A stretch of 64,000 bases of DNA, from the NCBI GenBank assembly GCA_002099365.1, contig MSED01000003.1:2046001-2110000 (forward strand). The letters run 5' to 3'. The position numbers and the translations under genes are program-made. Below the pieces are notes generated by a model, which saw only the letters and a program-made list of their open reading frames with translations, was not told where the DNA came from and made no database searches. How positions within the stretch are numbered: position 1 is the first letter of the stretch; every line of letters begins with the position of its first letter. Origin of the DNA: Phialophora verrucosa (taxonomy: Eukaryota; Ascomycota; Eurotiomycetes; Chaetothyriales; Herpotrichiellaceae). Shown in pieces: positions 31,808 to 42,777 of this stretch.

Positions 31808-34507
31808 TCATCTCTTCTTGGGACTCGCCGTCCCCTCGCTAACCCCGTCCTCGAATTCATCTTCCTCCTCGATCAACGCTGGGGTTCGCCGTTCATTACG
31901 CCTCTTCGGCCTCCGTCTCCGTGAACTCGAGATATTACTCGCGCTGTCGTCCGGCGCAATCTCGCTTAGTCCTTCCCATTCGCCTAGACCATCATCGGTT
32001 TCTGTGTCCCATCTTCCAAAGCCGTGTTCTCCTGTAGGCCCAAAACCGCTTGCTGGGGTGTCCATGCGGATTTCGACGCCCCCGCCCATTGCACCTCTCC
32101 GGCGTTGTGCCGCGGCGGCGAGGCCGGCAGAGCGTTCTCTCAGCGCCAGACGGACAATCTCGGCCTTGTTGTGGAGTGCTTCGAACGCGTCCTCCAGGGC
32201 TTCCATGCCGGCGTAGATGTCTCGTTCGATCTCGGCCAGCGTGGCGAGTTCGGTTTCCTCGTCAAGGGCAATGGGAGCACCGTATTGCGCACTGGGCGCG
32301 GGCGCGCCGTAGCCGCTGGAATAGCTGCCCTGTCGGGAGCCGTAGCCCGTGCCGTTGACTTGCGGGCCATACCGCGGTGTGCCTCGTGTAGGTGGTCGGT
32401 AGGGCGTTGGACCTCGTGACGGAGGGAGCTGTTCGGGTAATGGGATGTCTTCGGCGCCGCTTCGTAGGAAACCGTCGAAACGCCCGGAGATCAGGATGTC
32501 CCACTCGTCGTTTGAGATTGCGGCGAGCGTGGCCAGGGCGTTGTGTAGAGAAGGGTTGTTGAGGAGAAAGAGTGCGGCTTCCGAGTCTCGCGGTTGGAAG
32601 TTTAGGCGGTATAGCCGCTGGATTGCCTGTATTGCAACGAGGATATGTGGTTGCCGCACTCTGGGACCCGGTGTCGGCGTGGGCGTGGGGGCCGGAGGGC
32701 GAGACACACCATTTTGCTTCTCCAGTTCGGGCGTGGGTACTCGTTTCGGAGGTTCGATGGGTCGGTCGACGATGCCCAGCAGGTCCTTGAAGATTGGTCT
32801 CTGTTCGGCGGGTAGATGGGTTAGAATGGCAAATGTCAGAGTCTCGTCGTCGACTTCCTCGGGTGGTGAGGTAGGGTTGTCGCCTTGCCGGTTCAACCAC
32901 TTATCCACGCTTTGCTTTGTCTTCCGCGACTGGCGGATATAGTGGTCCCGGTACTCTTCCGGAACGTCAATATCGAGCTGCTGCATCGGCACGTGGAGCT
33001 CGAGCGAGATACCGAGGCCTACGGGCGACTGGGTAAAGGTAAAGGGAGGCCAGGCCGGCCAATCCTTTCTTCCAGAGACAAGTTCCAGCACTTCGCCCCA
33101 ACTGACGCCTCTCACGTCCTCGGCACCGTCGTACTCGCACATGGGACATTGACAAGCTTCCGAGGAGATATCGCGTGCAAAGACGGCCTCAAGTCGATCG
33201 AGCAATCGTCGTGCTACGGAGCGATATCCCGTCGCCACGGCAAATGAGCCGTTCTTCGAGATGACCTTCTCGAAGTCATCGAGGAGGCCTATATAAGGCT
33301 CGAAGAGATTCGCGACCACTATTGGTTGCTGACCGGGAGATTGAGCCTGCTGTATTGCCATGGGCTTGCCAGCGAGCAGAAGGTTTTTTGGCACTGACTG
33401 ATGCAGTCCACCGTGCTGCAGGAGGTAGTCGACCTTGGGGACAGAGGTCGGTACTGGTGGTGGCGGAGGTGGCGGAGGTCCTGGAGTCTGAGAGACGCCG
33501 CCCGGGGTACCTATTATCACTGACTCATCATCCTCGATATATACCTCCATAGGAGTGACACCCCTCGATTGGGGAAGAATAATGGCAGGACCATCTGGAC
33601 ATATGGCTGCAGGAGGGATCTTCGACCCAGGTCGCTGGATATTGGGCTGCTCTGGGGCTATCGAGGTGGCCTCCGAACTGAGGTTCGTGCCTGAGCCGGT
33701 AGCACTCGTTGCGCTTGTGGCGGTGGCCGGCGAATCTGTCCTTGTGGGCTGACTCACTGATCTCTGCGGCACAGAAGTCGAGACCGGGGTCGCGGTTTTC
33801 AAGTTCGAGGCCGGCGTGTCTCGAGATTTCCTCGTGGGGGAGCTATTCGTGCCAAGTTCTGAGGTACTGCGTAGATGGCCGTTCGACGTCCTTTTGTGGG
33901 GCATCGCCCGTGCCTTGGTCGTAGTCTTGGAATCTCCATTCGTCTGCGAGGCCTTCTCTTCTTCTATCGTGTCAACCGACACAGGCTTTCCTGCATTGGA
34001 TTTCCATTTGCCCGTGCCTGAATTCTTCTCCGTCAGGGGCGGACTGGGCGGGGCATTGTGGGCAGCTGTGGAGAGCTTCGAGGATGGAAGTTTGTCTTTC
34101 GAGGCATTCAAATCAGTCGCGGGTGGCGTGAAGGGGTTCACCAGGTTGGGTCGATGGCCTAATCCGAGAGACTCGCGAGCGTGCTCTTTGGACAAAGAGG
34201 GATATGGTAGGCTCGACTTTGACTCGGATTTGAGGGAGCCATCATCGATTTTTCCAGGCATCGAGGAGCGTCTCTTCTCATCGACGGGTGAAATGGATGT
34301 TCTCGAAGATGTCTTCTCTCTTGTCGACACCTTGCGGCTTGACCGGTGTCTCTCTCGGTCCCTATCCCTATCTTTATCTTTGTCTCTGTCTCTGTCTCTG
34401 GTTCTGTCTCGATCACGGTCTCGGTCTCTTCTGTCCTTGTCGGTGCGCGACGACTCCTTTTTCTCGCGCCGTCGGTCCGCGCTGCTATCTCGTACTTTGG
34501 AAGGCAT
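31808..34507 (-). CDS. conserved-looking protein with RD/RE dipeptide repeats, function unknown
   Basis: A single exon of 899 residues. Residues 1-60 are alternating Arg-Asp/Arg-Glu and Lys-Asp dipeptides (RDRDRDRTRDRDRD), as in U1-70K-type RNA-associated proteins. A long Ser/Thr/Pro disordered part follows, with a proline run (PGPPPPPPPPVP). The second half looks folded: NLFEPYIGLLDDFEKVISKN, then a Cys-rich CQCPMCEYDG possibly binding metal, then VSWGEVLELVSGRKDWPAWP and PHILVAIQAIQRLYRLNF. An acidic/basic tail ends the protein. I do not recognise a named domain. Nuclear RNA-related work is only a guess from the RD repeats. Confidence 0.82.
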   Translation of the reverse strand: MPSKVRDSSADRRREKKESSRTDKDRRDRDRDRDRTRDRDRDKDKDRDRDRERHRSSRKVSTREKTSSRTSISPVDEKRRSSMPGKIDDGSLKSESKSSLPYPSLSKEHARESLGLGHRPNLVNPFTPPATDLNASKDKLPSSKLSTAAHNAPPSPPLTEKNSGTGKWKSNAGKPVSVDTIEEEKASQTNGDSKTTTKARAMPHKRTSNGHLRSTSELGTNSSPTRKSRDTPASNLKTATPVSTSVPQRSVSQPTRTDSPATATSATSATGSGTNLSSEATSIAPEQPNIQRPGSKIPPAAICPDGPAIILPQSRGVTPMEVYIEDDESVIIGTPGGVSQTPGPPPPPPPPVPTSVPKVDYLLQHGGLHQSVPKNLLLAGKPMAIQQAQSPGQQPIVVANLFEPYIGLLDDFEKVISKNGSFAVATGYRSVARRLLDRLEAVFARDISSEACQCPMCEYDGAEDVRGVSWGEVLELVSGRKDWPAWPPFTFTQSPVGLGISLELHVPMQQLDIDVPEEYRDHYIRQSRKTKQSVDKWLNRQGDNPTSPPEEVDDETLTFAILTHLPAEQRPIFKDLLGIVDRPIEPPKRVPTPELEKQNGVSRPPAPTPTPTPGPRVRQPHILVAIQAIQRLYRLNFQPRDSEAALFLLNNPSLHNALATLAAISNDEWDILISGRFDGFLRSGAEDIPLPEQLPPSRGPTPYRPPTRGTPRYGPQVNGTGYGSRQGSYSSGYGAPAPSAQYGAPIALDEETELATLAEIERDIYAGMEALEDAFEALHNKAEIVRLALRERSAGLAAAAQRRRGAMGGGVEIRMDTPASGFGPTGEHGFGRWDTETDDGLGEWEGLSEIAPDDSASNISSSRRRRPKRRNERRTPALIEEEDEFEDGVSEGTASPKKR
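34345..34440 (-). repeat. RD/RE-coding hexanucleotide-like repeat
   Basis: A low-complexity run of TCTCTG/TCTCGG/TCCCTA-type units on the plus strand encodes the Arg-Asp dipeptides of the gene on the minus strand. It lies inside the coding sequence. Confidence 0.7.
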
Positions 34508-35175
34508 GATGATGGACGGAAGGGTGCATGTTGCGGCCGCAGATGGCTATTGTTCAAGGCGCTTAGACCGCGGGTGTCATTTGCGCCCAAGGCCAGTTAA
34601 TTGTGGAGTGACTCGGCGCTTAGTGGAGATGAAGATCGATACCATGTCACAGCGTTTGCGGGAACAGTGACGGTCTGAGATCCCACATGGATAGCAATTC
34701 GAGGTGAAAGTCAAGAAAGTCAAGAGGACGGATGGAGCCGCCCCCCTGCTATCGTGTCACGTTGTGGTTTGGTTGTTGCGATAGTTGAGGCCCGTCGGCG
34801 ATGATGTCGTTGGTGGCCGAGGCGCAGACGGTGGCAGGAAATAGAAAAACCTCCCCAGCCGATTTGATTGGGCGCACTTGAAGTTGGGCTCATCCAAGAC
34901 TCACCTCGCTTTCGACGGAGATCATCCTATGGGAATGCAAGAAGCTGACGCCGTACACCATCAGACTAACATAGTATTTCCATTTTTACATATGATTCCT
35001 GTACGAGTACCTAGATAATGGCATTGAGTACATCCCTGCACTACCCTCCCACGAGGTCAGGCGAGAGTCGCTCCCCCGCACTTTGATCCCTCCACCTGGG
35101 CGTGGCACCCAGCTTATCTCGTAACGGATCACGTCAATTCATGCCTTGGTTCTTCCTTCACCGTTGTCCCCCCTT
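34508..35175. other. intergenic
   Basis: About 670 bp holding the promoter of the RD-repeat gene and the 3' flank of the fasciclin gene (both minus). No coding signal. Confidence 0.5.
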
Positions 35176-36306
35176 TTACATGTTCATGACCAAGGCGGCG
35201 CCACCGAACAGAGCAGCAGCACCGATAGCCCCAGTGTTTATTGGCATAGCAGCTCCAGTACTGCTGCTCGAGGCCCCAGTAGCTCCAGGAGCGGATTCGG
35301 TCGCCGCGCTGGCAGTAGGAGTTGGTACACCAGAGGTGAAAGGTACGCTGCTGGCCGAGCTGGCACCACTGAATGCAGGCGAGCCGGTTTCTTCGGATGG
35401 ATTGGCAGTAGCAGTCGCATTGTTGGGATTAAGAACGTTATCGATGACGTGGACTACACCGTTGGCGACGAGTACATCGGCCACGACCACGCGCGCGCTG
35501 TTCACGAACACATCGCCGTCAACAATGGCGATGGTAACGTTGTTGCCTTGGACAGTCTGGACACTGCCGTTTTGCAAGAGAGTGCTGTAGTCGACAGTGC
35601 CTTGAATAACGTGGTACTGCAAGATTGATGTCAGATCCTCTGTGGTGAGATTGGGAAGAGCCGAGCCGATAGCTTCGAAAGCGGCGTTGTTGGGAGCGAA
35701 GATGGTCACGTCGGACAGATAGTCCACTGTCTCTACGAGGTCCGCACTGGTTAGAGCACCCGCAAGCGCAGTGAGATTGGCCTGGACGGCAGTTTCCGAA
35801 ACATTTTGTGGGATGATCAACACGTCGTCGATGATATGGACCACGCCGCCACTGTAGTTGAGTGGACTCCCGATGGAGCTTGCGTTGTTGAGCAAGCCAG
35901 AGAAGAACGCTGTCGAGTTGTCGCCAGCGACTGCTTCCACCACTTGACCTCCGGTCACATTGGTAAACTGAGTTGGTTGCAGCAAGGTCGGAATGAACTC
36001 TGTGTCGGTGAAGTTGGTGTATGTGCCTTCTAGGACATGGTAGGTGAACAACGCCTGAATGAGGGTGGTGTCATTCTGCACCAAGGCCGCTCCTGCTGAA
36101 GAGTTGAGGAGTCTGGAGAAGGCATCGTTGTTGGGCGCGAGGAGCGTGATGTTCTGGAGGGACGCCAGTTGGCCAACGAGATCGGGGAAAAGCCCGAGGT
36201 ATGTGGTAAGGTTGGACAGTTCGGTTCTGTTCGCCAGCAACGTGGTGAGATCCTGAGCAATAGCTGCAGCCGCGAGGGCGCTGACAGCCAACGATTTGAA
36301 CAACAT
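35176..36306 (-). CDS. fasciclin (FAS1) domain GPI-type surface protein
   Basis: A single exon of 376 residues. The ATG at 36306 opens a signal peptide (MLFKSLAVSALAAAAIAQ). Two FAS1 domains follow, each with the typical H1/H2 blocks: ITLLAPNNDAFSRLLNSS and VTIFAPNNAAFEAIGSAL, then TYHVLEGTY/QYHVIQGTV and VVHIIDDVLIIP/VVHVIDNVLNP. There are many N-glycosylation sites. The Ser/Thr/Ala-rich tail ends in a hydrophobic segment (GAIGAAALFGGAALVMNM), as for a GPI anchor. The role is adhesion or wall attachment by family. Ten in-frame codons upstream lack signal character, so the inner ATG was chosen. Confidence 0.93.
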   Translation of the reverse strand: MLFKSLAVSALAAAAIAQDLTTLLANRTELSNLTTYLGLFPDLVGQLASLQNITLLAPNNDAFSRLLNSSAGAALVQNDTTLIQALFTYHVLEGTYTNFTDTEFIPTLLQPTQFTNVTGGQVVEAVAGDNSTAFFSGLLNNASSIGSPLNYSGGVVHIIDDVLIIPQNVSETAVQANLTALAGALTSADLVETVDYLSDVTIFAPNNAAFEAIGSALPNLTTEDLTSILQYHVIQGTVDYSTLLQNGSVQTVQGNNVTIAIVDGDVFVNSARVVVADVLVANGVVHVIDNVLNPNNATATANPSEETGSPAFSGASSASSVPFTSGVPTPTASAATESAPGATGASSSSTGAAMPINTGAIGAAALFGGAALVMNM

Positions 36307-37400
36307 CGTGTAGGATGTGGTGGACAATACACACAAAGATGACGGATGGCGTGGAAAGGATCCTTGTTAGTAGGGGAGGATGAATGGAATGGGAGGAAGA
36401 CCTTGCTTGGATGGGAGCACGGTGAAGAGTATTTGAGAGCCAGTCCGGAGGGGTTGTGCTCTCTCAGACGGCTGACAGTTGATTAATTCTCACCATGAGC
36501 GGGTGTGACTCGATCCGGTTTGTCGGTAGCTGCCACGCAAGCACTGCCTTGGTATGGTGTAACTCGAACCTTCGAAAGGTCCAACAAGGCACGCTGAGCA
36601 CGCCAATGTCTTGGAGCATTGGACCATCTTGAGCAGCGATCGGGCCACAACATTCACGCACTCGGCAGTCTCTCATGATAACGGCCCAGTCAACGCCGTT
36701 GACTCTGTATCGATGACGAGTTGTACCCGTAGACTCTGCAAGGGATAAAGGAAGCGCTTGGTTACCGGAAGGGGACCAATGAAACCATCGGCTCCCTTGC
36801 TTGGACTGGAGCTCGTCAGCCACATCCAGACATGAAGCATCTTACCTTAGCCATTAACGAAGAGTCCGGAGGAAAGAGGCGCTGACGATATTTTAGCATC
36901 AGTTTCACAATTCGAAGCATCGCCCGTGCCCCAATCAGGACAGGAAGATATTGAGCCATCTCCGTCGGACGGAGACAAGGCTGGCAAGCACGGCACGAGG
37001 GACAGACGAAGGTTCTGACGATCGTCTGAAGGGGGACGAAAAGTTGGAAGTCGAAACCAGAGAGCAGGGGGTGGCTCGGGTTGACCGTGCCGAATTGGGG
37101 CACCCTGTCGTCATGATCTTCTGCCAAGGACGCCAAGGGCTGGGCTTCCCCGCAAAGTTAATCGCTTGGGTGTGGCGGAAGTGGCGGTGCGAAGCGTCAA
37201 GCCGCAGACAATACGGCCTGCACACAACAGGCTGTAACTCGTACAAGTATTATCCGGCAATTCAATATACAATTTGTCTGAATCCTTTCGCTCTACGCCC
37301 CCAAGGCTGTTGCCAGTGCATATCCAGAAAGGTGTAGCCCGAAATCTGAAGAAACATTTCACGCCTGTTCCCAATCCATTTACCGTCCACAGTGTGAGCT
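36307..37400. other. intergenic
   Basis: About 1.1 kb upstream of the fasciclin gene and downstream of the MFS gene. Frames at 36464-36823 and 36816-37246 have no motif. No tRNA or repeat was recognised. Confidence 0.55.
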
Positions 37401-39211
37401 TCATTCTTCATTCTTCACCTCGCTCGAACTCTTCCCCGTCTCGGTATCCAAGGACTCGGGTTGCCCTTTGGTCTCTTTTTTGCCAGGAATCTTCTTCCAC
37501 TCCACCGGCAGAACAGCTGGTGTCATACAGGCACAGAGGATGGCCGTGAGAAGAAACACTCGCGTCAGCGCGTGGCTGTATGCTTTGACGACTGTGCTGA
37601 GTTGCTCCGGCGGCACGACTCTCCGAAGCTCAGTCGCACCAGTGTTGACGATTGTTTGAGCATCGAGACCGGTAGTTCCCGACAGGCTGGCAATAAGGCT
37701 GCTCGAGAAGACGTTCTGGCTAACGGCAAGGAAGACAGCACCACCAAGCTGCTGCGTGAAGAACGTCAAGGCCAGACCGATAGGAACGTCCACGCGGGGC
37801 AAAACGTACTGGACCGGCAATATTGAGGTCTGAAAGCCCGAGCCAACACCGAAGCCGTAGAGGACTTGATAGCCGATCCAGGCATTGTGCCCGGAGCTAG
37901 GCGATAGAGTCGACAGCATCCCCGCGCCAGTCGAGGAAAGAATCGGTGCAAGCAGCATCGGTGGCACATAATAGCCGATCTTCTGCGTGACGATGGCTGC
38001 GAGGACGCCAAGGATAACAAAAGAAAGAGCCAGAGGGATGGTGCTGATGCCCGCACGGACTGGCGAATCGCCCTTGGGTGCCTGAAACCAAACCGATAGG
38101 TAGTATGTAACGGACATCATGCCTCCGGATAGGAGAAACATGAAGGCCAAACTGCCAGCAATGGACCGGTTGAGGAGGACCCGGGTTGGCGCCATGGCCG
38201 TATCTGGTGTCAGGACCTCGACAACGACGAAGGCGATGAACAGAACGGAAAAGGCCACAAGAAGACCGATGACCCTTGGCGCCGAGCAGGAGTAGGTAGA
38301 GCCGCCCCACTGCAGAGCGAGGATGAGGCATACGATCGATGGAATGAAGAAAAAGGTGCCGATCGGGTCAAGCCGTTTCACCTGAGACATCACAGTGAGC
38401 TTCTCGCGCTTCGCCTCTTCGGGGTGCAGCAAGACGAGCACTGCAAGCAATGTGAAACCCCCAATTGGTAAGTTGATGTAGAAGCACCATCTCCACGACC
38501 TAAGCAAATCAGTACATGGCTCACAGCAGACCGTCACTTAGCTTACACATGATCGGTGAAAGCGCCCCCTACAACTGGGCCGAGCACTCCTGATACACCG
38601 AAAGCCATGCCGAACATGGAGTTGACAACAGGTCGCTTAGCGAGAGGAACAAGCGGAAGTGTGAGCAGCGTTCCGCCCGAAAATATGAAGGCCGATGCTA
38701 AACCGGCAATGGCTCGTCCGACGATGAAGGCTGTAGAATTAGGAGCGGCACCGCAGAGGACCGATCCAACCTCGAAGATTACAATCGAGGCCAGGAAAAT
38801 CCATTTCGTCGAGTAGATCTGATAGACGCGGCCTGAGATGGGGTTGAAGCAGGCGCAAGTCAACATGTAAGAACTCCCATACCAGCCAATGTCCTGAATC
38901 GAGTTGAAGTCATCGGTAATGCGTGGAATGGCTGTTGCGATAATCGTACGATCCTGTATATATGAGCGCAATATCCAGCTTCGAAATTATCACCAGAAAC
39001 GCACCAATGCAACCAGAAAGATAGACAAGTAAATGCCGACAACGATCGCCCAGAACTTGAGGGACTTAGGCTGGAAATTCTTCTCAGCATCTTCATATTC
39101 GTTGGCGGAGTTGAATTGCTTCCCGGCAACCGCCTGGCTGTCAACTGGCTGTGGCTGCTGGACCGGCGGGACTGCTGCGGCGTAGCTGGAGCTAGAAGCT
39201 GTAGGAGACAT
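37401..39211 (-). CDS. MFS drug:H+ antiporter-2 type efflux pump
   Basis: Three exons in coding order (39211-39005, 38953-38547 and 38499-37401) give 570 residues. Splicing restores VALDRTIIATAIPRI, the DHA2 motif in helix 1, and FTDHVSWRWCFYINLPIG, the conserved loop after helix 5. The antiporter motif C is visible as GVSGVLGPVVGGAF. The size and repeated hydrophobic spans fit the 14-helix DHA2 family, whose fungal members export toxins, drugs or secondary metabolites by proton antiport at the plasma membrane. The N- and C-terminal tails are charged. The gene lies directly downstream of a Zn2Cys6 regulator on the same strand, a common arrangement for regulated efflux. The substrate is unknown. 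Confidence 0.95.
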
Positions 39212-39652
39212 CTTCAGTCGATGCACGACGCAGTTTCGGTTCGAGGGTTGTCTCTCGGCGACATGTTGGCGGCTGCGAGCTCATCCCATGATATACCCTC
39301 TTGGAACGGAGCCATATTTTCTGCTCTAATTCGCCAAAGAAATTCAACACCGACATCTACGTGCAATCGAAACCCCAAGCGAGTGAGGCGGGTTAAAGTG
39401 TGGCCAGGACGGAGATGATTGCGGATGGTCCGTCGGTGTTGTTCGATTCGCAAGGCTCGTATTCGCCGCCGCTAACCATTTCTCGGGGATTCCCCTTTCC
39501 TCACCGGCCGATCGGACTTCCGGGACACCCAAGTCGTGACCTGGCACCTCGTACGAGGACACCTGTGCGGTGGTCGCTCGGTATGCCTTGTCGGACTCAA
39601 TGAACTTGTAGCGTAAGGATTGTAAATTTGAACAGGTGACAACTTGCCTGGC
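39212..39652. other. intergenic, promoter of the MFS gene
   Basis: The 441 bp between the regulator stop and the MFS start. They contain a CCGATCGG (everted CCG-N2-CGG) at 39508-39515, listed separately. No coding signal. Confidence 0.5.
39508..39515. promoter_or_regulatory. possible Zn2Cys6 site, everted CCG-N2-CGG
   Basis: CCGATCGG lies about 300 bp upstream of the MFS start codon. Zn2Cys6 dimers often bind CGG/CCG half-sites, and the adjacent gene encodes such a factor. An 8-bp site arises easily by chance, so this is weak. Confidence 0.25.
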
Positions 39653-41839
39653 TCAGAAGCTGCCCCAACCGGGCCATCCGCCCAACGCAGCCCAGTCCAA
39701 CTGGTCCGTCAGGTAAGGGCCGAAGTACATTCCCGACTCCGCTGTTGTGCTGCTACCTTGCAATGCCATCATAGTGGGCTGGCTCTGTTCACTCAAGTCC
39801 GTGGACCCGATTGACATTGGAACCTCGGCCACTCCCGATCCCACGGTGGTACCTGCATGCTCTATGTCGGAGATAGGCTGTGCTGCACCCCCTTCTACAA
39901 GCGCCAGTGTGGCTCTGAGGGAAGAGACGATCCTCGGTGGTACTAAAATGTCTCCTGAACGCTCAGCAGTGGCCTCACAAGCATTCCACACCCCGAGGAC
40001 AAGCTTGGCGAACATGTGAAAGACGGGGCTATCTCCGTCTGTAAACCCAGTGCCAAACCAAGCCTCGTAGTTGTCGCTTACGACTTCCCAGGCGTGCCTC
40101 GCATGCTCGGTCATCGGTCGCCTCTTGACATCTTGGACGACGTGGATGTATGCTAGGAAGGGAAAGTAGAAGTTGTTGAACCAGCGGAATCGGGTGCTGA
40201 GTTGCGAGCCCATGATCTTCGTATCGCATTCCAGCATCGTCAGCGCATGGGAGAGGGTAGCGTCGCGCTGCTCTCCAGTCCAGCGCACGCATGAATTGGA
40301 GTATCTCGAATAGTCGTCCAGGAGCCGACATTTGGCCAAACTGGACCATGTAGCCCAAATCGTCATGAAGTGGATTGGGTTATCCGGGTCGCAGGACTTG
40401 AGATATCGGTCTTGGATTATCTCCCCAAGCTTTGCCAGATCACTGTCTCGCGCGGTAGTACCGAGTCGGGGTTGCTTGCTGGTAATGGCCCTCAACTCTG
40501 GACGGGTGAAATCAAGGTGGAACTCGCTGTGACGGACAAAGTTGGCGACCTCGCTCCGTACAACGACGAAGAGTGCATCGGTGGAGTTGCCTTGATTTGC
40601 GGGCGGCTCCTTCATCTCTGGGCGGAGATCCGAGTCACTCACGTTGAGAGGAATCTTGCAGTCCCAAGTTGGGTCCAGGGTCTCAATCTTAGAGCTTGCG
40701 AGCTGAGCGATGCGACTGTCGAAGAGCATGAGGGACCACCACAGTCGTCGGCGCATTTCGGCCTCGAAGACGGTGCATTCTGCGAGAGCCGATTCGCTGT
40801 GAATGCCCATGCGTTGCGCGATGCGTACCGCGACGCCCAGCATCGAATGAAGGGATTGCGGAACGGTGCTCGGTCGGACAGAGATCTACAACGTCAGCAC
40901 GGCGGCAGACTCAACAGTGCCAAAACTTACCAGATAGAGGTACAGTGCTGTGAGGCACTCGCGATCGCTCGTCCGAAGGAATCCAGAGTTGAGCAGTGCC
41001 TGCTGACAACCATATTGGTACTTTGCCAATAGCTCGTCCTTTGGAGAGCCAGTCGTGGCCCGGCACCCCTCCTCGGAGAGACTTAGTATAGACGTGCAAT
41101 AAATACTGAACATGAGAGCCTCTAGAATAGGATTGATGGCTGCGACGTTGCTGGCGGCCTCGATGACACGTCCTTGCATGCTAGGAGTATGTGTAACCTT
41201 GAGCAGCGGGTCCACATTGTCCAGGTATACCTGCCAAAGCTTGAAGATCTGAACCGGGTCCGGATGTAAGGAAGAAACGTCGACGGCGGTTCCTCTAGAG
41301 CCAAACAGCAGGTGATCGGCACTTTCAGGGGACTGTTCCCACGCTTTCTTAATGGCCGTCACTCGCACCGCATCGTCTTGCGAGGAGTCGCTGTCATTGA
41401 CGGCATCCCCGAAGCCTCGGGTCATACTGTGCAGGATGTTTTTAGCTTCATAACGACTTTCGGGCCTGGCGACTATTGACGGAGTCAAAGCATCTGGTCC
41501 GTCTGAATCATAGCCGTTCTCTGCGTAGTTGGCGCTCTGGCGGGCCGACTCCTTGTGCAGAGGCTCAAACGTGATGTTGTTCTGATGAAGCAAATCCTCA
41601 TACATGCGGAGGCGGTCCAGCAACTCCCGCTCGGGAGGTCTGCGTCGCCGCTGGCGCGGCGTAAGCGTTGCTGGCACACATTGCGCTCGAAATTTGACGC
41701 AATTGGAGCAGGGAAGTTGTCGGTCGCACTTGACTTTGCGTTGGGAGCACAGCACGCAAGCAAGCATTCGCTGCGACTTCGCCCGTTGGCGTTCAGCCGC
41801 CCGGAGAGGCGTCTCTGGAGAAGTAGCTGGTGCAGACAT
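39653..41839 (-). CDS. Zn2Cys6 transcription factor next to MFS pump
   Basis: Two exons (41839-40931 and 40885-39653) give 713 residues. The N-terminus carries a complete binuclear cluster, CVLCSQRKVKCDRQLPCSNC followed by VKFRAQC, then an Arg-rich stretch and a short coiled linker (LLDRLRMYEDLLHQN). The fungal-specific transcription factor domain follows, with SVRPSTVPQSLHSMLGVAVR at the splice junction and the signature RRRLWWSLMLFDSRIAQL. The intron is 45 bp (GTAAGT...TAG). First in-frame ATG with the family start chosen. It is on the same strand as, and upstream of, the MFS gene, so local control of the pump is a reasonable inference but not shown. Confidence 0.94.
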
Positions 41840-42777
41840 GGATGAAGAACACAATATCGGCTCCGGCAACGCCTTGATACTGAAATATGCAAAGCTCGCA
41901 CGAATTGAGGATGTCACGAGAACCAACAGACTGGCTACACAGTAGAACTGTAACTCTTGGCGACGAGGGCGATGGGAAAACGCTCACCCCGACTGCGCCG
42001 CTTTTATATGATACCTGCCCATCTCGTCACTCACCCTCCTCACCTCTGCTCACCCTTCGACTCACGCCTTAACTCACCCGCGCCTTGACGGTCTGATTTC
42101 TAATGCAGTCCCCTTGTACGTCTCTTCCAAGGACAGATTCTATTACTGGCGAAACTTGGTGTGCTCCCTTTTTGGGTCTCTTGTGTTCGACTCTGCTTCC
42201 GGTCCTCTTCTATCCCCTTCCTGGCCCCCTGCGGTCTCCTCCGACTCTGCTACCTCGAGTACAAAACTACGTCCATTCCACGTCTCGGCCTGCCGAGCGC
42301 GATCTTCCCTCTCGACACCAGGCCCTTCAGCCCTTACTGTAGGTGTCGTCTCTCCTAGGACGAAGTAAATCAAGGTCCTCAGAGAAAGGTTTTTTTTTAT
42401 TACGGAGCCAAATCCCAGGTGGAGATCGCAACGAGAGAATGCCGATTCTTACATTCTACCATCCGACTTAGCCCTACAGATTCGAATGATCGAGCCTAAA
42501 AAGTAAGAGCCAGCAACCTTATCCAATCCATAAATCATCTGGACGTACTACTTGGAAGAATCACCACGCAGTTGGTACTAGGTCGCCAAGTGTACCCGAA
42601 CTGGGTGCGAGGCGGATCTGTCCCGAGTTCTCAGTTTAGTGCCCAAACACATGCTCTGATCTATACATTGCCATATTTACCTTTTTCCCTCCTCTATCAC
42701 TTTTTCTCATCTTCATTCCATATCTACTCGTCCATAACTATATCCATCACGCCTGTACTCCCACTCATCCCGCCAAC
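41840..42777. other. intergenic between divergent genes
   Basis: About 940 bp carrying the promoters of the Zn2Cys6 gene (minus) and the thioesterase-like gene (plus). It is pyrimidine-rich on the plus strand with a T-tract at about 42390-42398. Open frames around 42100-42370 follow the CT-rich composition and have no motif. Confidence 0.55.

Noticed and set aside
33816..34670. 284-codon plus-strand frame
   Set aside because: It is antisense to the RD-repeat gene. The run of Ser-Leu-Arg is simply the reverse reading of the RD repeat.
42103..42368. Overlapping 79-84-codon plus-strand frames
   Set aside because: Pyrimidine-rich leader DNA gives Pro/Leu/Ser-rich frames in all phases. No conservation signal.
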